A stretch of 64,000 nt of DNA from Paenibacillus sp. BIC5C1. Lineage in GTDB: Bacteria > Bacillota > Bacilli > Paenibacillales > Paenibacillaceae. The translations under genes and the position numbers were made by a program. Of this stretch, positions 45,933 to 54,591 are shown piece by piece; the first letter of the stretch is position 1; the number at the start of each line of letters is the position of its first letter. Under the pieces are notes generated by a model. It was given only the letters and a program-made list of their open reading frames with translations, had not been told where the DNA came from and made no database searches. The stretch is taken from contig NZ_CP135922.1 of the NCBI RefSeq assembly GCF_032399705.1, positions 6,510,001-6,574,000 on the forward strand, in the 5' to 3' direction.

Positions 45933-47396
45933 TTATTTACGATCCTGTGAGGGCATAAATGCGGAAATATCCACACCCAGTCCATGAGCCAAACGACCAC
46001 CAAGCTGTCCATCTGCCTGGAAGAAATGGCACAAAGCACGCAGCTGGGTCTGTTCCGGTACTGCCTTCAAGTCATTGATCAGGTTATCGAGCAAATGTTG
46101 CTGCTCCACCGCCGTGAATGAACGGAACAACTCCCCTGACTGCGTATAGTTATCGGTTTTCTCTATTTTCTCCCGTGTAACATGGCCCTGTAACGGAGCT
46201 TGACTGTCACGATATTCAGGTGCTTCCTCCGGGCTGTTGCCCGAGCTGTTCGGTTCATAGTTTACCGGGGACGGGTCCTGATTCACATTCATCAATCCAT
46301 CACGCTGATGATTGCGGACCGGAGCATAAGGGCAGTTCACCGGAATCTGCAAATAGTTTGGTCCAAGCCGGTGGCGCTGTGTATCCGGATAAGAGAACAG
46401 ACGACCTTGCAGCAATTTATCTTCGGAAGGCTCGATCCCAGGCACCAAAGCGCTTGGTGAAAAGGCTGCTTGCTCTACTTCTGCGAAGAAGTTTTGTGGA
46501 TTTCGGTTCAATGTCATGGTTCCGATCGTCTGGAACGGCAGTACATCTTCCGGCCAAGTCTTGGTTGGGTCGAGCGGATCGAAGGCGAAATCATCCATCT
46601 GCTCCGGTTTCAGCAACTGTACCTGCAGCTTCCACTGCGGGTATTGCCCGTTTTTGATATGATCGTGCAAATCCCGGGTGGCATGGTTAAAATCCTGTCC
46701 TTGCACCTCAGCTGCCTCTTGACGTGAGAAGCCTCGTACGCCTTGAGCCGATTCCCACTTGTATTTCACATAATGGACTTGCCCTTGAGCATTAATCCAT
46801 TTGAAGGCGTGTACGCCGAATCCATCCATTTCACGGTAACTTGCTGGTGTACCCAGATCGGAGAACAACCAGGTCATCATATGAGTAGACTCGGGTGATA
46901 GTGTCATGAAGTCCCAGTAGCGTGCAGGGTCCTGGATATTCGTATCCGGCGCAGGCTTCAGGGAATGAACCATATCCGGGAACTTCATCGCATCACGGAT
47001 GAAAAAGACGGGTAAGTGGTTACCCACAATATCATAGTTCCCTTCACGGGTGTAGAACTTCACGGCAAATCCACGTGGATCACGCGCTGTCTCCGGTGAA
47101 CCCGTTCCGTGAATTACGGTCGAGAACCGCACCAGTACATCCGTCTCTGTGCCCGGGTCTTGTAAGAAATCGGCTGTCGTATAAGCCTTCATGCTCTTCT
47201 CCAGCGTAAACACACCATGTGCACCAGCACCTCTCGCATGAACGACCCGTTCCGGAATACGCTCACGGTCAAAGTGTGCGATCTTCTCAAGCAGATGATA
47301 ATCCTCAAGTAATGTGGGGCCTCTTCTTCCTGCGGTACGGGAGTTTTGGTTGTCACCTACGGGTGCACCCTGATTGGTTGTCATGCGTTCTGTCAT
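45933..47396 (-). CDS. katA: Monofunctional haem catalase
   Basis: 487-aa small-subunit (clade 3-like) catalase, converting hydrogen peroxide to water and oxygen. Catalytic His53 is in RVVHARGAGAHGVF, the haem-pocket Asn in IVGNHLPVFFIRD, and the proximal haem ligand Tyr in RLFSYPDTQRHRLG. Length and the N-terminal TTNQGAPVGDNQNSRTAG are typical of KatA. ATG with GAGGAGGATAACG upstream. A PerR-like regulator is encoded upstream on the same strand. A weak PerR-box-like element (TTAAAATCATATTCA at 47444-47458, about 10 of 14 matches) lies ahead of the start. Confidence 0.95.
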   Translation of the reverse strand: MTERMTTNQGAPVGDNQNSRTAGRRGPTLLEDYHLLEKIAHFDRERIPERVVHARGAGAHGVFTLEKSMKAYTTADFLQDPGTETDVLVRFSTVIHGTGSPETARDPRGFAVKFYTREGNYDIVGNHLPVFFIRDAMKFPDMVHSLKPAPDTNIQDPARYWDFMTLSPESTHMMTWLFSDLGTPASYREMDGFGVHAFKWINAQGQVHYVKYKWESAQGVRGFSRQEAAEVQGQDFNHATRDLHDHIKNGQYPQWKLQVQLLKPEQMDDFAFDPLDPTKTWPEDVLPFQTIGTMTLNRNPQNFFAEVEQAAFSPSALVPGIEPSEDKLLQGRLFSYPDTQRHRLGPNYLQIPVNCPYAPVRNHQRDGLMNVNQDPSPVNYEPNSSGNSPEEAPEYRDSQAPLQGHVTREKIEKTDNYTQSGELFRSFTAVEQQHLLDNLINDLKAVPEQTQLRALCHFFQADGQLGGRLAHGLGVDISAFMPSQDRK

Positions 47397-47701
47397 ATCG
47401 TTATCCTCCTCATGTTGGTCTCATGCCTGCTGTATATACTCTATTAAAATCATATTCACCATCGGTTTAAATATACATTTAGACTTGATCTAACTGTTAA
47501 ATTGATTCTAACATGTCCCACTCGCCCCTTGCATGAGGTTCGTATGAGATTAAGATGAGTTTCTTGCTCATTTCATGAATGAAATATGAACATCAACTTG
47601 GAGTAAGATGAGCATTGAGCCATTCCGATTGGCTTGATCTACTCTATCTAGTGGATATACCCGCATACGAGTGACATGAACAGCATTATATGTTCACACA
47701 C

Positions 47702-47723
47702 AAAAAAAAGCGGACTAATCCGC
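47702..47723 (-). terminator. Terminator overlapping the end of the winged-helix gene
   Basis: Minus-strand stem GCGGA / TCCGC followed by T8; the gene's TAG stop lies in and beside the loop. The rest of this ~320-base gap is the catalase upstream region. Confidence 0.75.
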
Positions 47724-48521
47724 CAGGCGGTAGCCCACTCCTCTTACCGTTACTATATATTGAGGCGAAGCCGCGTTATCGCCAAGTTTTTTGCGCAAAC
47801 TTTTGATATGAACATCCACCACATTGCTTCCACCCGTAAAATCAGTCTCCCAAATATCGCTGAGCATCTCCTCACGGGAAATTACTGCACCTTTGGCATC
47901 AATCAGCTTCAGCAGCAGATCATACTCTGTCTTGGTCAAATGAATACGGTCTTTATTGCGATGCACGCTCATCCGCTCACGATCCAACCAAAGATCCTTG
48001 AAGCCGATACGTTGACCTTCCTGAGGCAGAAATCCGCGTTTCGGAGCTGCAGGACTATTGCCGATCATGCGTTGCACACGATACAACGCTTCCTGCGGAC
48101 GGGCCGGCCAGACCAGTAATTCCTCCTGAAGCATCGGGCCACTGGCACTGCCAATCATCTTCTCTCCCACCAGATACAGGCAGGGTGTTGCATGTTCCGC
48201 TTCCCGATTCAATCGGCTGCTGATTCCCGCAAAAGCATCAATAGTTCCAGCAACAGACAGGTCATAGATCAACAGATCAAATACAAGCCGTTCATGCAAA
48301 TCAGGCTCCCAGCGGTGGAACACCAGCACATCGAAGCAGCTGTCCGTCAAGGCCTTGACCAGTTCATGTACCTGCCCGGGCATCGGACTGATCAGAATGA
48401 CCCGTCTCGTGACCGGGCAATTATCCACAAGGGGAGTTGAATCCGCAAGGGCAGGTTTGACCCGGAGCGGCAAACGACGACCGGACAGGTTGATTTTTAC
48501 TTGACCCGTTTGTTTCTGCAT
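47715..48521 (-). CDS. Winged-helix regulator with decayed receiver domain
   Basis: 268-aa protein with a C-terminal OmpR/PhoB-type winged helix (HLTKTEYDLLLKLIDAKGAV .. DVHIKSLRKKLGD .. VRGVGYRL). The N-terminal domain (about 38-155) looks like a receiver but has lost the acidic pair (VILISPMPG), the conserved Thr/Ser and the Lys (WPARP); only an Asp in LLIYDLS remains. Phosphorylation control is therefore unlikely. It begins inside the PerR-like gene, overlapping by 25 bases in another frame, with GGAGGTG 12 bases before its ATG. It probably works with the PerR-like protein on the oxidative stress response (inference). No histidine kinase is nearby. Confidence 0.8.
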   Translation of the reverse strand: MQKQTGQVKINLSGRRLPLRVKPALADSTPLVDNCPVTRRVILISPMPGQVHELVKALTDSCFDVLVFHRWEPDLHERLVFDLLIYDLSVAGTIDAFAGISSRLNREAEHATPCLYLVGEKMIGSASGPMLQEELLVWPARPQEALYRVQRMIGNSPAAPKRGFLPQEGQRIGFKDLWLDRERMSVHRNKDRIHLTKTEYDLLLKLIDAKGAVISREEMLSDIWETDFTGGSNVVDVHIKSLRKKLGDNAASPQYIVTVRGVGYRLAD

Positions 48522-48898
48522 TCCGCGCAGACACCTCCAAAGACCACATGAGCGTGATCAATCGCATACCCGGTTTCCTCCGCGACTTGCTTCATCCATT
48601 GCGGAGGAACCTCCGTCATGACTTCATCCACCTTGCCGCATACTTCACACATAATATGTTGGTGATCATCCATGCGGGCATCATAACGACTGGCTGTCTC
48701 ACCTAACTTGAGCTCTCGAATCAATTCTTTATCTGTTAAATATCGGAGTGAATTATATACCGTACCATAAGCCAAATTATAACCTTGCTCCACCAGACGG
48801 TTCATCACTTCTGCTGCCGTTGGATGGTCTTCGGAATGACGGACTACATCGTAAACGGCTTGACGCTGTATCGTCAGATTTAGAGTTCTCACCAGCAA
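48497..48898 (-). CDS. perR: Fur-family peroxide regulator, PerR-like
   Basis: 133-aa Fur-family repressor matching B. subtilis PerR better than Fur. Common landmarks are HPTAAEVM (regulatory His), TVYNSLRYL in the recognition helix, GETASRYDA (PerR Asp ligand), DHQHIMCEVCGK (His-x-His and first CxxC) and CAEC (second CxxC, structural zinc). It should repress catalase and other peroxide genes as the Fe/Mn form and be inactivated by His oxidation. The catalase gene lies 1.1 kb downstream. The gene overlaps the winged-helix gene by 25 bases. The PerR assignment is by motif comparison from memory; a Zur/Fur role is less likely. Confidence 0.8.
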   Translation of the reverse strand: MLVRTLNLTIQRQAVYDVVRHSEDHPTAAEVMNRLVEQGYNLAYGTVYNSLRYLTDKELIRELKLGETASRYDARMDDHQHIMCEVCGKVDEVMTEVPPQWMKQVAEETGYAIDHAHVVFGGVCAECRNKRVK

Positions 48899-48990
48899 TT
48901 CTCCTTTATTAACCCATTCAGTAGTATATAAGATGACACAGCAATCTACTGATTGCTATGATTCCCTGATACATCAAAATCAATTTTGAC

Positions 48991-49005
48991 TTAGATTAAG
49001 TATAA
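48991..49005. promoter_or_regulatory. Candidate PerR box upstream of perR
   Basis: Minus-strand TTATACTTAATCTAA matches the 7-1-7 PerR/Fur-type consensus at 11 of 14 positions. It lies about 95 bases ahead of perR and between it and the divergent GGDEF gene. Autoregulation by PerR would fit, but the match is imperfect. Confidence 0.4.
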
Positions 49006-49165
49006 ATCTCATTGTATAATGAAGTCAATATCCGACTATTTTATTCATGATTAGTGATAGGCGAACCATCTTCTACGCGGACATAACCCCCACTTGGGAT
49101 AATATGGTTCGCTACTATACTGCTTTTCAGCTAAAATATAGTAATGTGCGCTAAAGGAGGGATGC

Positions 49166-50296
49166 TTGTTGCTAAGCACGTTTTTCGTCAATCTCTGTGT
49201 CATGATCACGTTCATGTATGTGTCCGGAATCATAGCCAAATTCTATCGTATCCGCGTGCCCTTTCCCTCGATGCGTGTTCAGATGATCGGTGGTCTGCTG
49301 TTCGGAATCTATGGAACGGTACTGATGAACTATTCCTTTCCTTTAAATGAAACTACCATTGTAGATTTACGTCATTTGGCTATTGTCACAGCAGCCGTAT
49401 ATTTAGGAGGACTGGCTTCGGTCATCTCTGGACTTGTCATTTCCATCCTGCGTATTGTCATGTTTGGAATGTCATCCGCTGCCATCGATGCAGCATTTGT
49501 CATGACGATCATCGGACTGTCCGGTGTATATTTTGCCTATGCTCCCTGGTCCCGATTAACCAAGATTATTACCATGAACCTGCTGGGTATGACCCTGATC
49601 TTTGTGATCCTGATGCTGAATACAACCAGCATGAACTCATTATTGAAAGTGTATCCTTTACAGATGACCATTTCTTTTGTCGGTGGAATCTTTATTTATT
49701 TCATCGCAGAATTCATTAATAAATCGAATGAGATGTTGTTCCTGCTCGAACGAAAAGCGACCACCGACCACCTTACCAACCTCAGTAATCGCAGACAATT
49801 TGAGAAATCACTTGAGTTTGAACTGGAACGGGCACGTGAGCACAAGCAAAAACTATCGCTATTGGTCATCGACATCGATCGGTTCAAAAAAGTAAATGAC
49901 ACCTTCGGTCATACTTCAGGTGATGCGGTCCTGAAACAACTCGGACAATTGCTCATTGAGCATGCCCGCTCAACGGATATCGTCTCTCGGAACGGAGGAG
50001 AGGAATTTGCTATACTATTGCTCGATTGTGGTCACCACCAAGCCATGGCCATTGCCGAGTCCATCAGACAATCGGTCGAGAAGTACCATTTCGCCCTACC
50101 TGATGGCAATACGATCCGGCTGACTATCTCTATCGGGGTCGCTGTTTTTCCAGATCACTGCGACCACCGGGATGATAACGATTTCTTTGAACAGGCAGAC
50201 CGTGCATTATATGAAGCCAAGAATACAGGCCGGAACCGGGTCTGTGCCATTCCACTGCGTTCAAGGTCGCTCTCTGGCGGCCAAAGCCCATTCTAA
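49166..50296 (+). CDS. Membrane diguanylate cyclase (5TM-GGDEF)
   Basis: 376-aa enzyme making cyclic di-GMP from two GTP. Residues 1-~190 form five to six membrane helices of the 5TMR-LYT sensor type. The C-terminal GGDEF domain starts at DHLTNLSNRRQFE, has metal Asp in VIDIDRFKKVND and the active-site loop NGGEEF. An RxxD inhibitory site (RSTD) lies five residues before GGEEF, so product inhibition is expected. The start is TTG TTG, with AGGAGG five to eight bases upstream; an ATG four bases earlier is out of frame. It diverges from perR. No EAL or c-di-GMP receptor is nearby. Confidence 0.9.
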   Translation: MLLSTFFVNLCVMITFMYVSGIIAKFYRIRVPFPSMRVQMIGGLLFGIYGTVLMNYSFPLNETTIVDLRHLAIVTAAVYLGGLASVISGLVISILRIVMFGMSSAAIDAAFVMTIIGLSGVYFAYAPWSRLTKIITMNLLGMTLIFVILMLNTTSMNSLLKVYPLQMTISFVGGIFIYFIAEFINKSNEMLFLLERKATTDHLTNLSNRRQFEKSLEFELERAREHKQKLSLLVIDIDRFKKVNDTFGHTSGDAVLKQLGQLLIEHARSTDIVSRNGGEEFAILLLDCGHHQAMAIAESIRQSVEKYHFALPDGNTIRLTISIGVAVFPDHCDHRDDNDFFEQADRALYEAKNTGRNRVCAIPLRSRSLSGGQSPF

Positions 50297-50306
50297 TATA
50301 AAAACC

Positions 50307-50356
50307 AAAAAAAGGGATGTCCCCATAGCCTATCAGGCTAGCCAGGACATCCCTTT
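50307..50356. terminator. Bidirectional terminator between GGDEF and aldo/keto reductase genes
   Basis: 12-bp stem AAAGGGATGTCC / GGACATCCCTTT with an inner AGCC-GGCT stem. T-rich tails on both sides serve both convergent genes. Confidence 0.88.
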
Positions 50357-50431
50357 CTGATCTCACCATTTTGCATCATTCGAATCAACTCGCTTATGGG
50401 TACAAAAGCAACCTTTGAGGTTGATTATGCC

Positions 50432-51370
50432 TTAAGCTAAGATTTGTTCGATTTCTTCAACGATGGCAGCATCCAACTTCACACCGGAAGCGGCAGCGTT
50501 CTCTTTCACCTGCTCAGGGCGGCTTGCTCCTACAAGTGCACTGGACACGTTATTCTGGCGCAGAATCCACGCCAGAGCCAATTGGCCGACCTTCAGGTCC
50601 AGCTTGTCTGCCACTTCAATTAACTGGCGAACCTTGCCGATCCGATCAGCGTTAATCTTCCCTTCATCCCATCCCAGCTTCGCTGCCCGGCTGTTCTCGG
50701 GAATATCGGACACCGAGGTGTATTTCCCGGTTAACAATCCTTGGGCCAGTGGGGAGTAAACAACTTGTCCAATTCCTTTGCGCTCACCCAACGGGATGAT
50801 TTCACTTTCGATATAGCGGTCAAACATGTTGTACACTGGCTGGTTCACCACAATATGATCCAGCAACAGGCGATCAGCGGTACCCAGTGCAGCTTCCATC
50901 TGTGCCGCGGTCCATTGACTAACACCTACGTAGAGCACCTTACCTTGACGCACCAGATCATCAAGTGCTCGCAGAGTCTCTTCAATCGGTGTTTCGGTAT
51001 GATAGCGATGGCAATAATATATGTCTACATAATCAACGCCCAGCCGTTGCAAGCTGGCTTCGCATTGTTCCTTAATATGTTTACGGGATAACCCTTGGTC
51101 ATTTGGACCGTCACCCATTTTGCCAAAAACCTTAGTTGCAAGGACATAGGAATCGCGGGAATACGCTTTCAATGTCTGCCCCAGCAGTTCTTCTGCTGCA
51201 CCCCGTTCGTACACATTGGCTGTATCGAAAAAGTTGATGCCTTCATCGAATGCGGCTTCAATTGATTTCACCGCGTTTTCACGTTCCACATATCCTCCGT
51301 ATGTCAGCCAGCTACCCAGGCTAATCTCGCTTACTTTCAGTCCGCTTCCACCTAATCTACGGTATTCCAT
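50432..51370 (-). CDS. Aldo/keto reductase (Kv-beta-like)
   Basis: 312-aa NADPH-dependent TIM-barrel reductase of the AKR6/AKR11-like group. The catalytic tetrad is visible: Asp in FDTANVYERG, Tyr in the same loop (ANVY), Lys in VLATKVFGK, His in YYCHRYH. Cofactor contacts follow in VYSPLAQGLLTGKY and VGASRPEQV. The ATG chosen has GGAGG 11 bases upstream; a GTG three codons earlier sits within that site. It is monocistronic. The substrate is unknown; this group resembles the YghZ/methylglyoxal reductase type. Confidence 0.92.
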   Translation of the reverse strand: MEYRRLGGSGLKVSEISLGSWLTYGGYVERENAVKSIEAAFDEGINFFDTANVYERGAAEELLGQTLKAYSRDSYVLATKVFGKMGDGPNDQGLSRKHIKEQCEASLQRLGVDYVDIYYCHRYHTETPIEETLRALDDLVRQGKVLYVGVSQWTAAQMEAALGTADRLLLDHIVVNQPVYNMFDRYIESEIIPLGERKGIGQVVYSPLAQGLLTGKYTSVSDIPENSRAAKLGWDEGKINADRIGKVRQLIEVADKLDLKVGQLALAWILRQNNVSSALVGASRPEQVKENAAASGVKLDAAIVEEIEQILA

Positions 51371-51489
51371 TGAATGCACATCCTCCTCTAAACTGATTAA
51401 TGATGAAGTTCCCTTTCTATTGTAACGTATTCGGCTCGGATTAAAAGGGCTTTGGATAAGAATTTGGCAAATAGATCGGAAAGCATATG

Positions 51490-51514
51490 AAAAGCTCCGC
51501 TAAATAAGCGGAGC
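51490..51514 (-). terminator. Hairpin after the GH5 glucanase gene
   Basis: Perfect stem GCTCCGC / GCGGAGC with a 7-base loop and a short TTTT tail on the minus strand. Confidence 0.7.
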
Positions 51515-51579
51515 CACGATACGCGTCAAATTATCTAGTCACCACATTCTAATAAAGGATCGCTAGTTGCTAGTTTGTC

Positions 51580-53226
51580 TTAGTTAGCTGTTACGATAAA
51601 TTGTTCCCATGCTCCTCCCACAGCGTTACGATTGGCATACAGAACGCCTCCGTTATTCAGATCCGCACTGACATATTTACCGTTCGCCACGGATTTGAAG
51701 GCAACCAGTCCACCACCCAGATTTTCACGGGTAAACTTCTCCCATGTCGAAGGATATGTGGCCGAGGCAATCAAACGCCCGCCATTATTCAGATCAGCTT
51801 GCACATATTTGATGTTGCTCATCGATAGCAAGGATACCGTCCCATCCGAATTTTGGATGATTTTGAACCTTTCCCAATGTCCTGCAGTATCCCGATTGGC
51901 TACCAGCGGATCTGCACCACCATTCTCTGCGCTGACAAAAGTGCCATTAGCGTTGGCTTTCAGGCTGGACCATGTTTCTGTAAAAGGAGCCGTTCCCGTA
52001 TGTTTCTTGATCACATTCTGGAACGAAGTATTAGAGGCAAAGTTCGCGGTTGTGAACTTGCTCCATTTGGAAGCAATTGTTGCCGCGCTGTCGGTATTCA
52101 GGTTCGGTGCCGGGTTGTTATTGTTGTTATAATAACCCCAAGTCCCTCCCCCTTTGACCTTATAACTCCAGTTCGTCCACGAAGCATTCAGTGCATTCAG
52201 ACCGGATAGCCACTTCTCGGTCAGATCATCCTGACCAAACGAGAACTCGCCCGCTAACACCGGTACGTTCCAATTCTTCTGATAGGACGCCATATCCTTC
52301 AACCAGCGATCCATCTCCGAATTGGTCAGATCCCAGTTGTTGTAATCCGTGAATTGATAATGGTGCGTTTGATACATCACATTCGTCCAGCCATAAGTCG
52401 TTGGTGGAGAAGCTGCCCACCAGTCGAAGAATGCCGCGATAATGATCATGTGATCGGCATCCTTGGCACGGACGGCTTTGTACATCCGGTCATAGAAATC
52501 CATCTTTTGCTTGATTTGAGCAGCATTTTCACCCGTTCCCATGGTCACAAGAGGTTCATTGAGCAAATCGTACGCGGCAACGGTTGGATTTCCTTTGTAA
52601 CGTGTTGCCATCCGTTCCCAGATCTGAATAGTCCAGTTCTGGTATGTAGAATTGGTCCACAGTTGGTTGGAATTCTCCTGACCGCAGGAATGCCATGGAC
52701 AAGCTGCCCCAGGTGCACCGTGCAGATCGAGAATGACATACAGGTTCCGTTTGCCCGCTTCATCAATTAGCCAATCCAGTTTGCGGAACGTTACCGAATC
52801 AGGCTTCATGACACCGCTGGTGTTCATAAAATCCTCCCAATAGATCGGCACACGTACAACGTTCATACCCCAGTTCTTGATGTTATCCAGATCACCAGCC
52901 TGAATCCAGTTGTCCTGATATCCATTGATCAGGCTTTGTGCACCCGATTCACCAAAACGATTCGTCAATGTGCGACGCAGCGTGTATTCATCTACCGCCC
53001 CGGAGGGCGTCATCCATTCTTCCTGCAGCAGCCAGCCACCCAAATTTGTTCCACGCAGATTTACCACATTGCCTGCACCTGAATTATTGCGGACAACCGT
53101 CCCATTAGCCTTCAGAAAATCCCCTGATCCAAAAGCCGCACTTGCCTTCGGTGAACCTACTGCCGAAGCCAGCAGTCCCAGCAGCAGACAACTGCACAAC
53201 AGCATGATAGTGCTCTTCTTCAACAT
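51580..53226 (-). CDS. Secreted GH5 glucanase with fascin-like C-terminal module
   Basis: 548-aa secreted glycoside hydrolase. A signal peptide (MLKKSTIMLLCSCLLLGLL, cleavage near ASA) precedes a GH5 (exo-1,3-beta-glucanase-like) barrel from about 50 to 400: NLRGTNLGGWLLQEEWM at the start, acid/base Glu in AYDLLNEPL, nucleophile Glu in VLAGEFSFG. The C-terminus (about 410-548) is a fascin-like beta-trefoil made of repeats such as SLKANANGTFVSAE and KYVSADLNNGGVLYANR, probably binding glucan. The gene diverges from a LacI-type regulator with cre-like operators between them, suggesting sugar-dependent repression. Substrate (1,3- versus mixed-linkage glucan) is inferred. Confidence 0.88.
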   Translation of the reverse strand: MLKKSTIMLLCSCLLLGLLASAVGSPKASAAFGSGDFLKANGTVVRNNSGAGNVVNLRGTNLGGWLLQEEWMTPSGAVDEYTLRRTLTNRFGESGAQSLINGYQDNWIQAGDLDNIKNWGMNVVRVPIYWEDFMNTSGVMKPDSVTFRKLDWLIDEAGKRNLYVILDLHGAPGAACPWHSCGQENSNQLWTNSTYQNWTIQIWERMATRYKGNPTVAAYDLLNEPLVTMGTGENAAQIKQKMDFYDRMYKAVRAKDADHMIIIAAFFDWWAASPPTTYGWTNVMYQTHHYQFTDYNNWDLTNSEMDRWLKDMASYQKNWNVPVLAGEFSFGQDDLTEKWLSGLNALNASWTNWSYKVKGGGTWGYYNNNNNPAPNLNTDSAATIASKWSKFTTANFASNTSFQNVIKKHTGTAPFTETWSSLKANANGTFVSAENGGADPLVANRDTAGHWERFKIIQNSDGTVSLLSMSNIKYVQADLNNGGRLIASATYPSTWEKFTRENLGGGLVAFKSVANGKYVSADLNNGGVLYANRNAVGGAWEQFIVTAN

Positions 53227-53376
53227 GTTGACGCCTCCCTTAAATGGTCATATCTTGAGGTATGACTGAACCAGGATGCAGCACTCACGACAGGTAACGG
53301 TAATGCTATATAAACAGCGGGTATACGTGGGGTGAGATCCATGGGTGTCCGCTATTTATCACAATTGAAGGGGTGG

Positions 53377-53390
53377 TGAAATCGATTACA
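53377..53390. promoter_or_regulatory. cre-like/LacI operator 1
   Basis: TGAAATCGATTACA fits the CcpA cre consensus TGNAANCGNWNNCA at every fixed position. It lies nearer the GH5 gene in the divergent region and could bind CcpA or the LacI-type protein encoded to the right. Confidence 0.65.
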
Positions 53391-53455
53391 TTTCATTAAA
53401 TATTAAACCCTTTATCTCTCCACTATCCCCAATTATTGTTTCAATCGGTTATAAC

Positions 53456-53484
53456 TTGTAATCGTTTTCAATTGGAATTATAAT
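53456..53484 (+). promoter_or_regulatory. lacI-type promoter with overlapping operator 2
   Basis: -35 TTGTAA (53456-53461), 17-base spacer, -10 TATAAT (53479-53484). The perfect cre match TGTAATCGTTTTCA (53457-53470) overlaps the -35, so bound repressor would block the regulator's own promoter. It lies 79-80 bases from operator 1. Confidence 0.65.
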
Positions 53485-53529
53485 GAATTTGAATTAATTG
53501 TCAATCACTTATTTGGAGTTGTGAAGAAT

Positions 53530-54543
53530 ATGGATGTCAAAATCATTGATGTAGCTGCCATTGCAGGTGTGTCCCCGGCAACCGTTTCGCGGGTCATTAA
53601 TCAGCACAGCAAAGTAAGCACCAAAACCAAAGATAAGGTGATGCGCGCCATTGAGCAATTGGGATATCACCCCAACGCAGCAGCCAAGAATCTTCGTTCA
53701 CAGAGAACCATGACGATTGGTGTCATCGTTCCGGATATTAACAACTCCTATTATGCCGAAATTATTAAAGGCATTGAGAACATCGCCTACGCCCGCCATT
53801 ACAAGGTCATTATATGTGATGCTCATAACCTGAAAGAGCGAGAAGTCGATTATCTCAATTTGCTGCTGGATCGGACCATTGACGGTGTCATCATTATCAC
53901 GCCCATGCTGGCAGATGAGGAATTATTCCAACTTGCGGATAAGGGGTATCGCATTGGCATCGTCGGCAAATACATCGAACATGATCAGATCCCGTGTATA
54001 TATACAGATAACGTGAAATTCTCCCAGGAAGTGGTTCAGCATCTCGTTGAGGCCGGACATCGAAATATTGTTTTCTTAAACGGTTATCCTGAAGCAATCG
54101 ACAGCTATGAACGACTAGAAGGCTACTTGAAGGCCCTGCGCAATCATCAGATTCCATTCCGCCCCGAACTGATCGAGAATGGAAACTTCAATGAAGAAGG
54201 CGGCTACGAAGCCATCAAAAGACTGTTTAACAAAGGCCTGTCCTTCACCGCTGTATATGCAGCTAATGATGAAATGGCGCTAGGTGTATACAAGGCATGT
54301 ACGGAATACGGAATACGCATCCCCGAGCAATTGGCAATCGTAGGTGTAGACAACAATCGAATCAGCAAATACATCCATCCTACACTAAGTTCGGTGAACC
54401 AGCCCAAGTACACGATGGGGGCCATTCTTATGGAGAAGATGATTGACACAATGAATACGAATGAGTTTCAGGATAAACGTGTATTTAAAGTAGACTCAGA
54501 ACTGTTGGTTCGAGCTTCCTCTTCCTTCAAAATAACAACATAA
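53530..54543 (+). CDS. LacI-family transcriptional regulator
   Basis: 337-aa repressor. The N-terminal helix-turn-helix is DVAAIAGVSPATVSRVINQ with the hinge helix NAAAKNLRSQR. A periplasmic-binding-protein-like effector domain follows (TIGVIVPDINNSYYAEI start, VYAANDEMALGVYKA, and IAIVGVDNN-type motif near the end). The ATG has GGAG 11 bases upstream; a GTG three codons earlier is too close to it. It diverges from the secreted GH5 glucanase gene, and two LacI/cre-type operators lie between, so it likely controls that gene and itself in response to a glucan-derived sugar. It could also be under CcpA. Confidence 0.9.
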   Translation: MDVKIIDVAAIAGVSPATVSRVINQHSKVSTKTKDKVMRAIEQLGYHPNAAAKNLRSQRTMTIGVIVPDINNSYYAEIIKGIENIAYARHYKVIICDAHNLKEREVDYLNLLLDRTIDGVIIITPMLADEELFQLADKGYRIGIVGKYIEHDQIPCIYTDNVKFSQEVVQHLVEAGHRNIVFLNGYPEAIDSYERLEGYLKALRNHQIPFRPELIENGNFNEEGGYEAIKRLFNKGLSFTAVYAANDEMALGVYKACTEYGIRIPEQLAIVGVDNNRISKYIHPTLSSVNQPKYTMGAILMEKMIDTMNTNEFQDKRVFKVDSELLVRASSSFKITT

Positions 54544-54544
54544 A

Positions 54545-54572
54545 GCGCACCCGTTACAGGTGCGCCTAGTTT
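54545..54572 (+). terminator. Terminator of the LacI-type gene
   Basis: Perfect stem GCGCACC / GGTGCGC around a 7-base loop, then a short T-containing tail. Confidence 0.65.
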
Positions 54573-54591
54573 AATGTATTATCTCATATTC

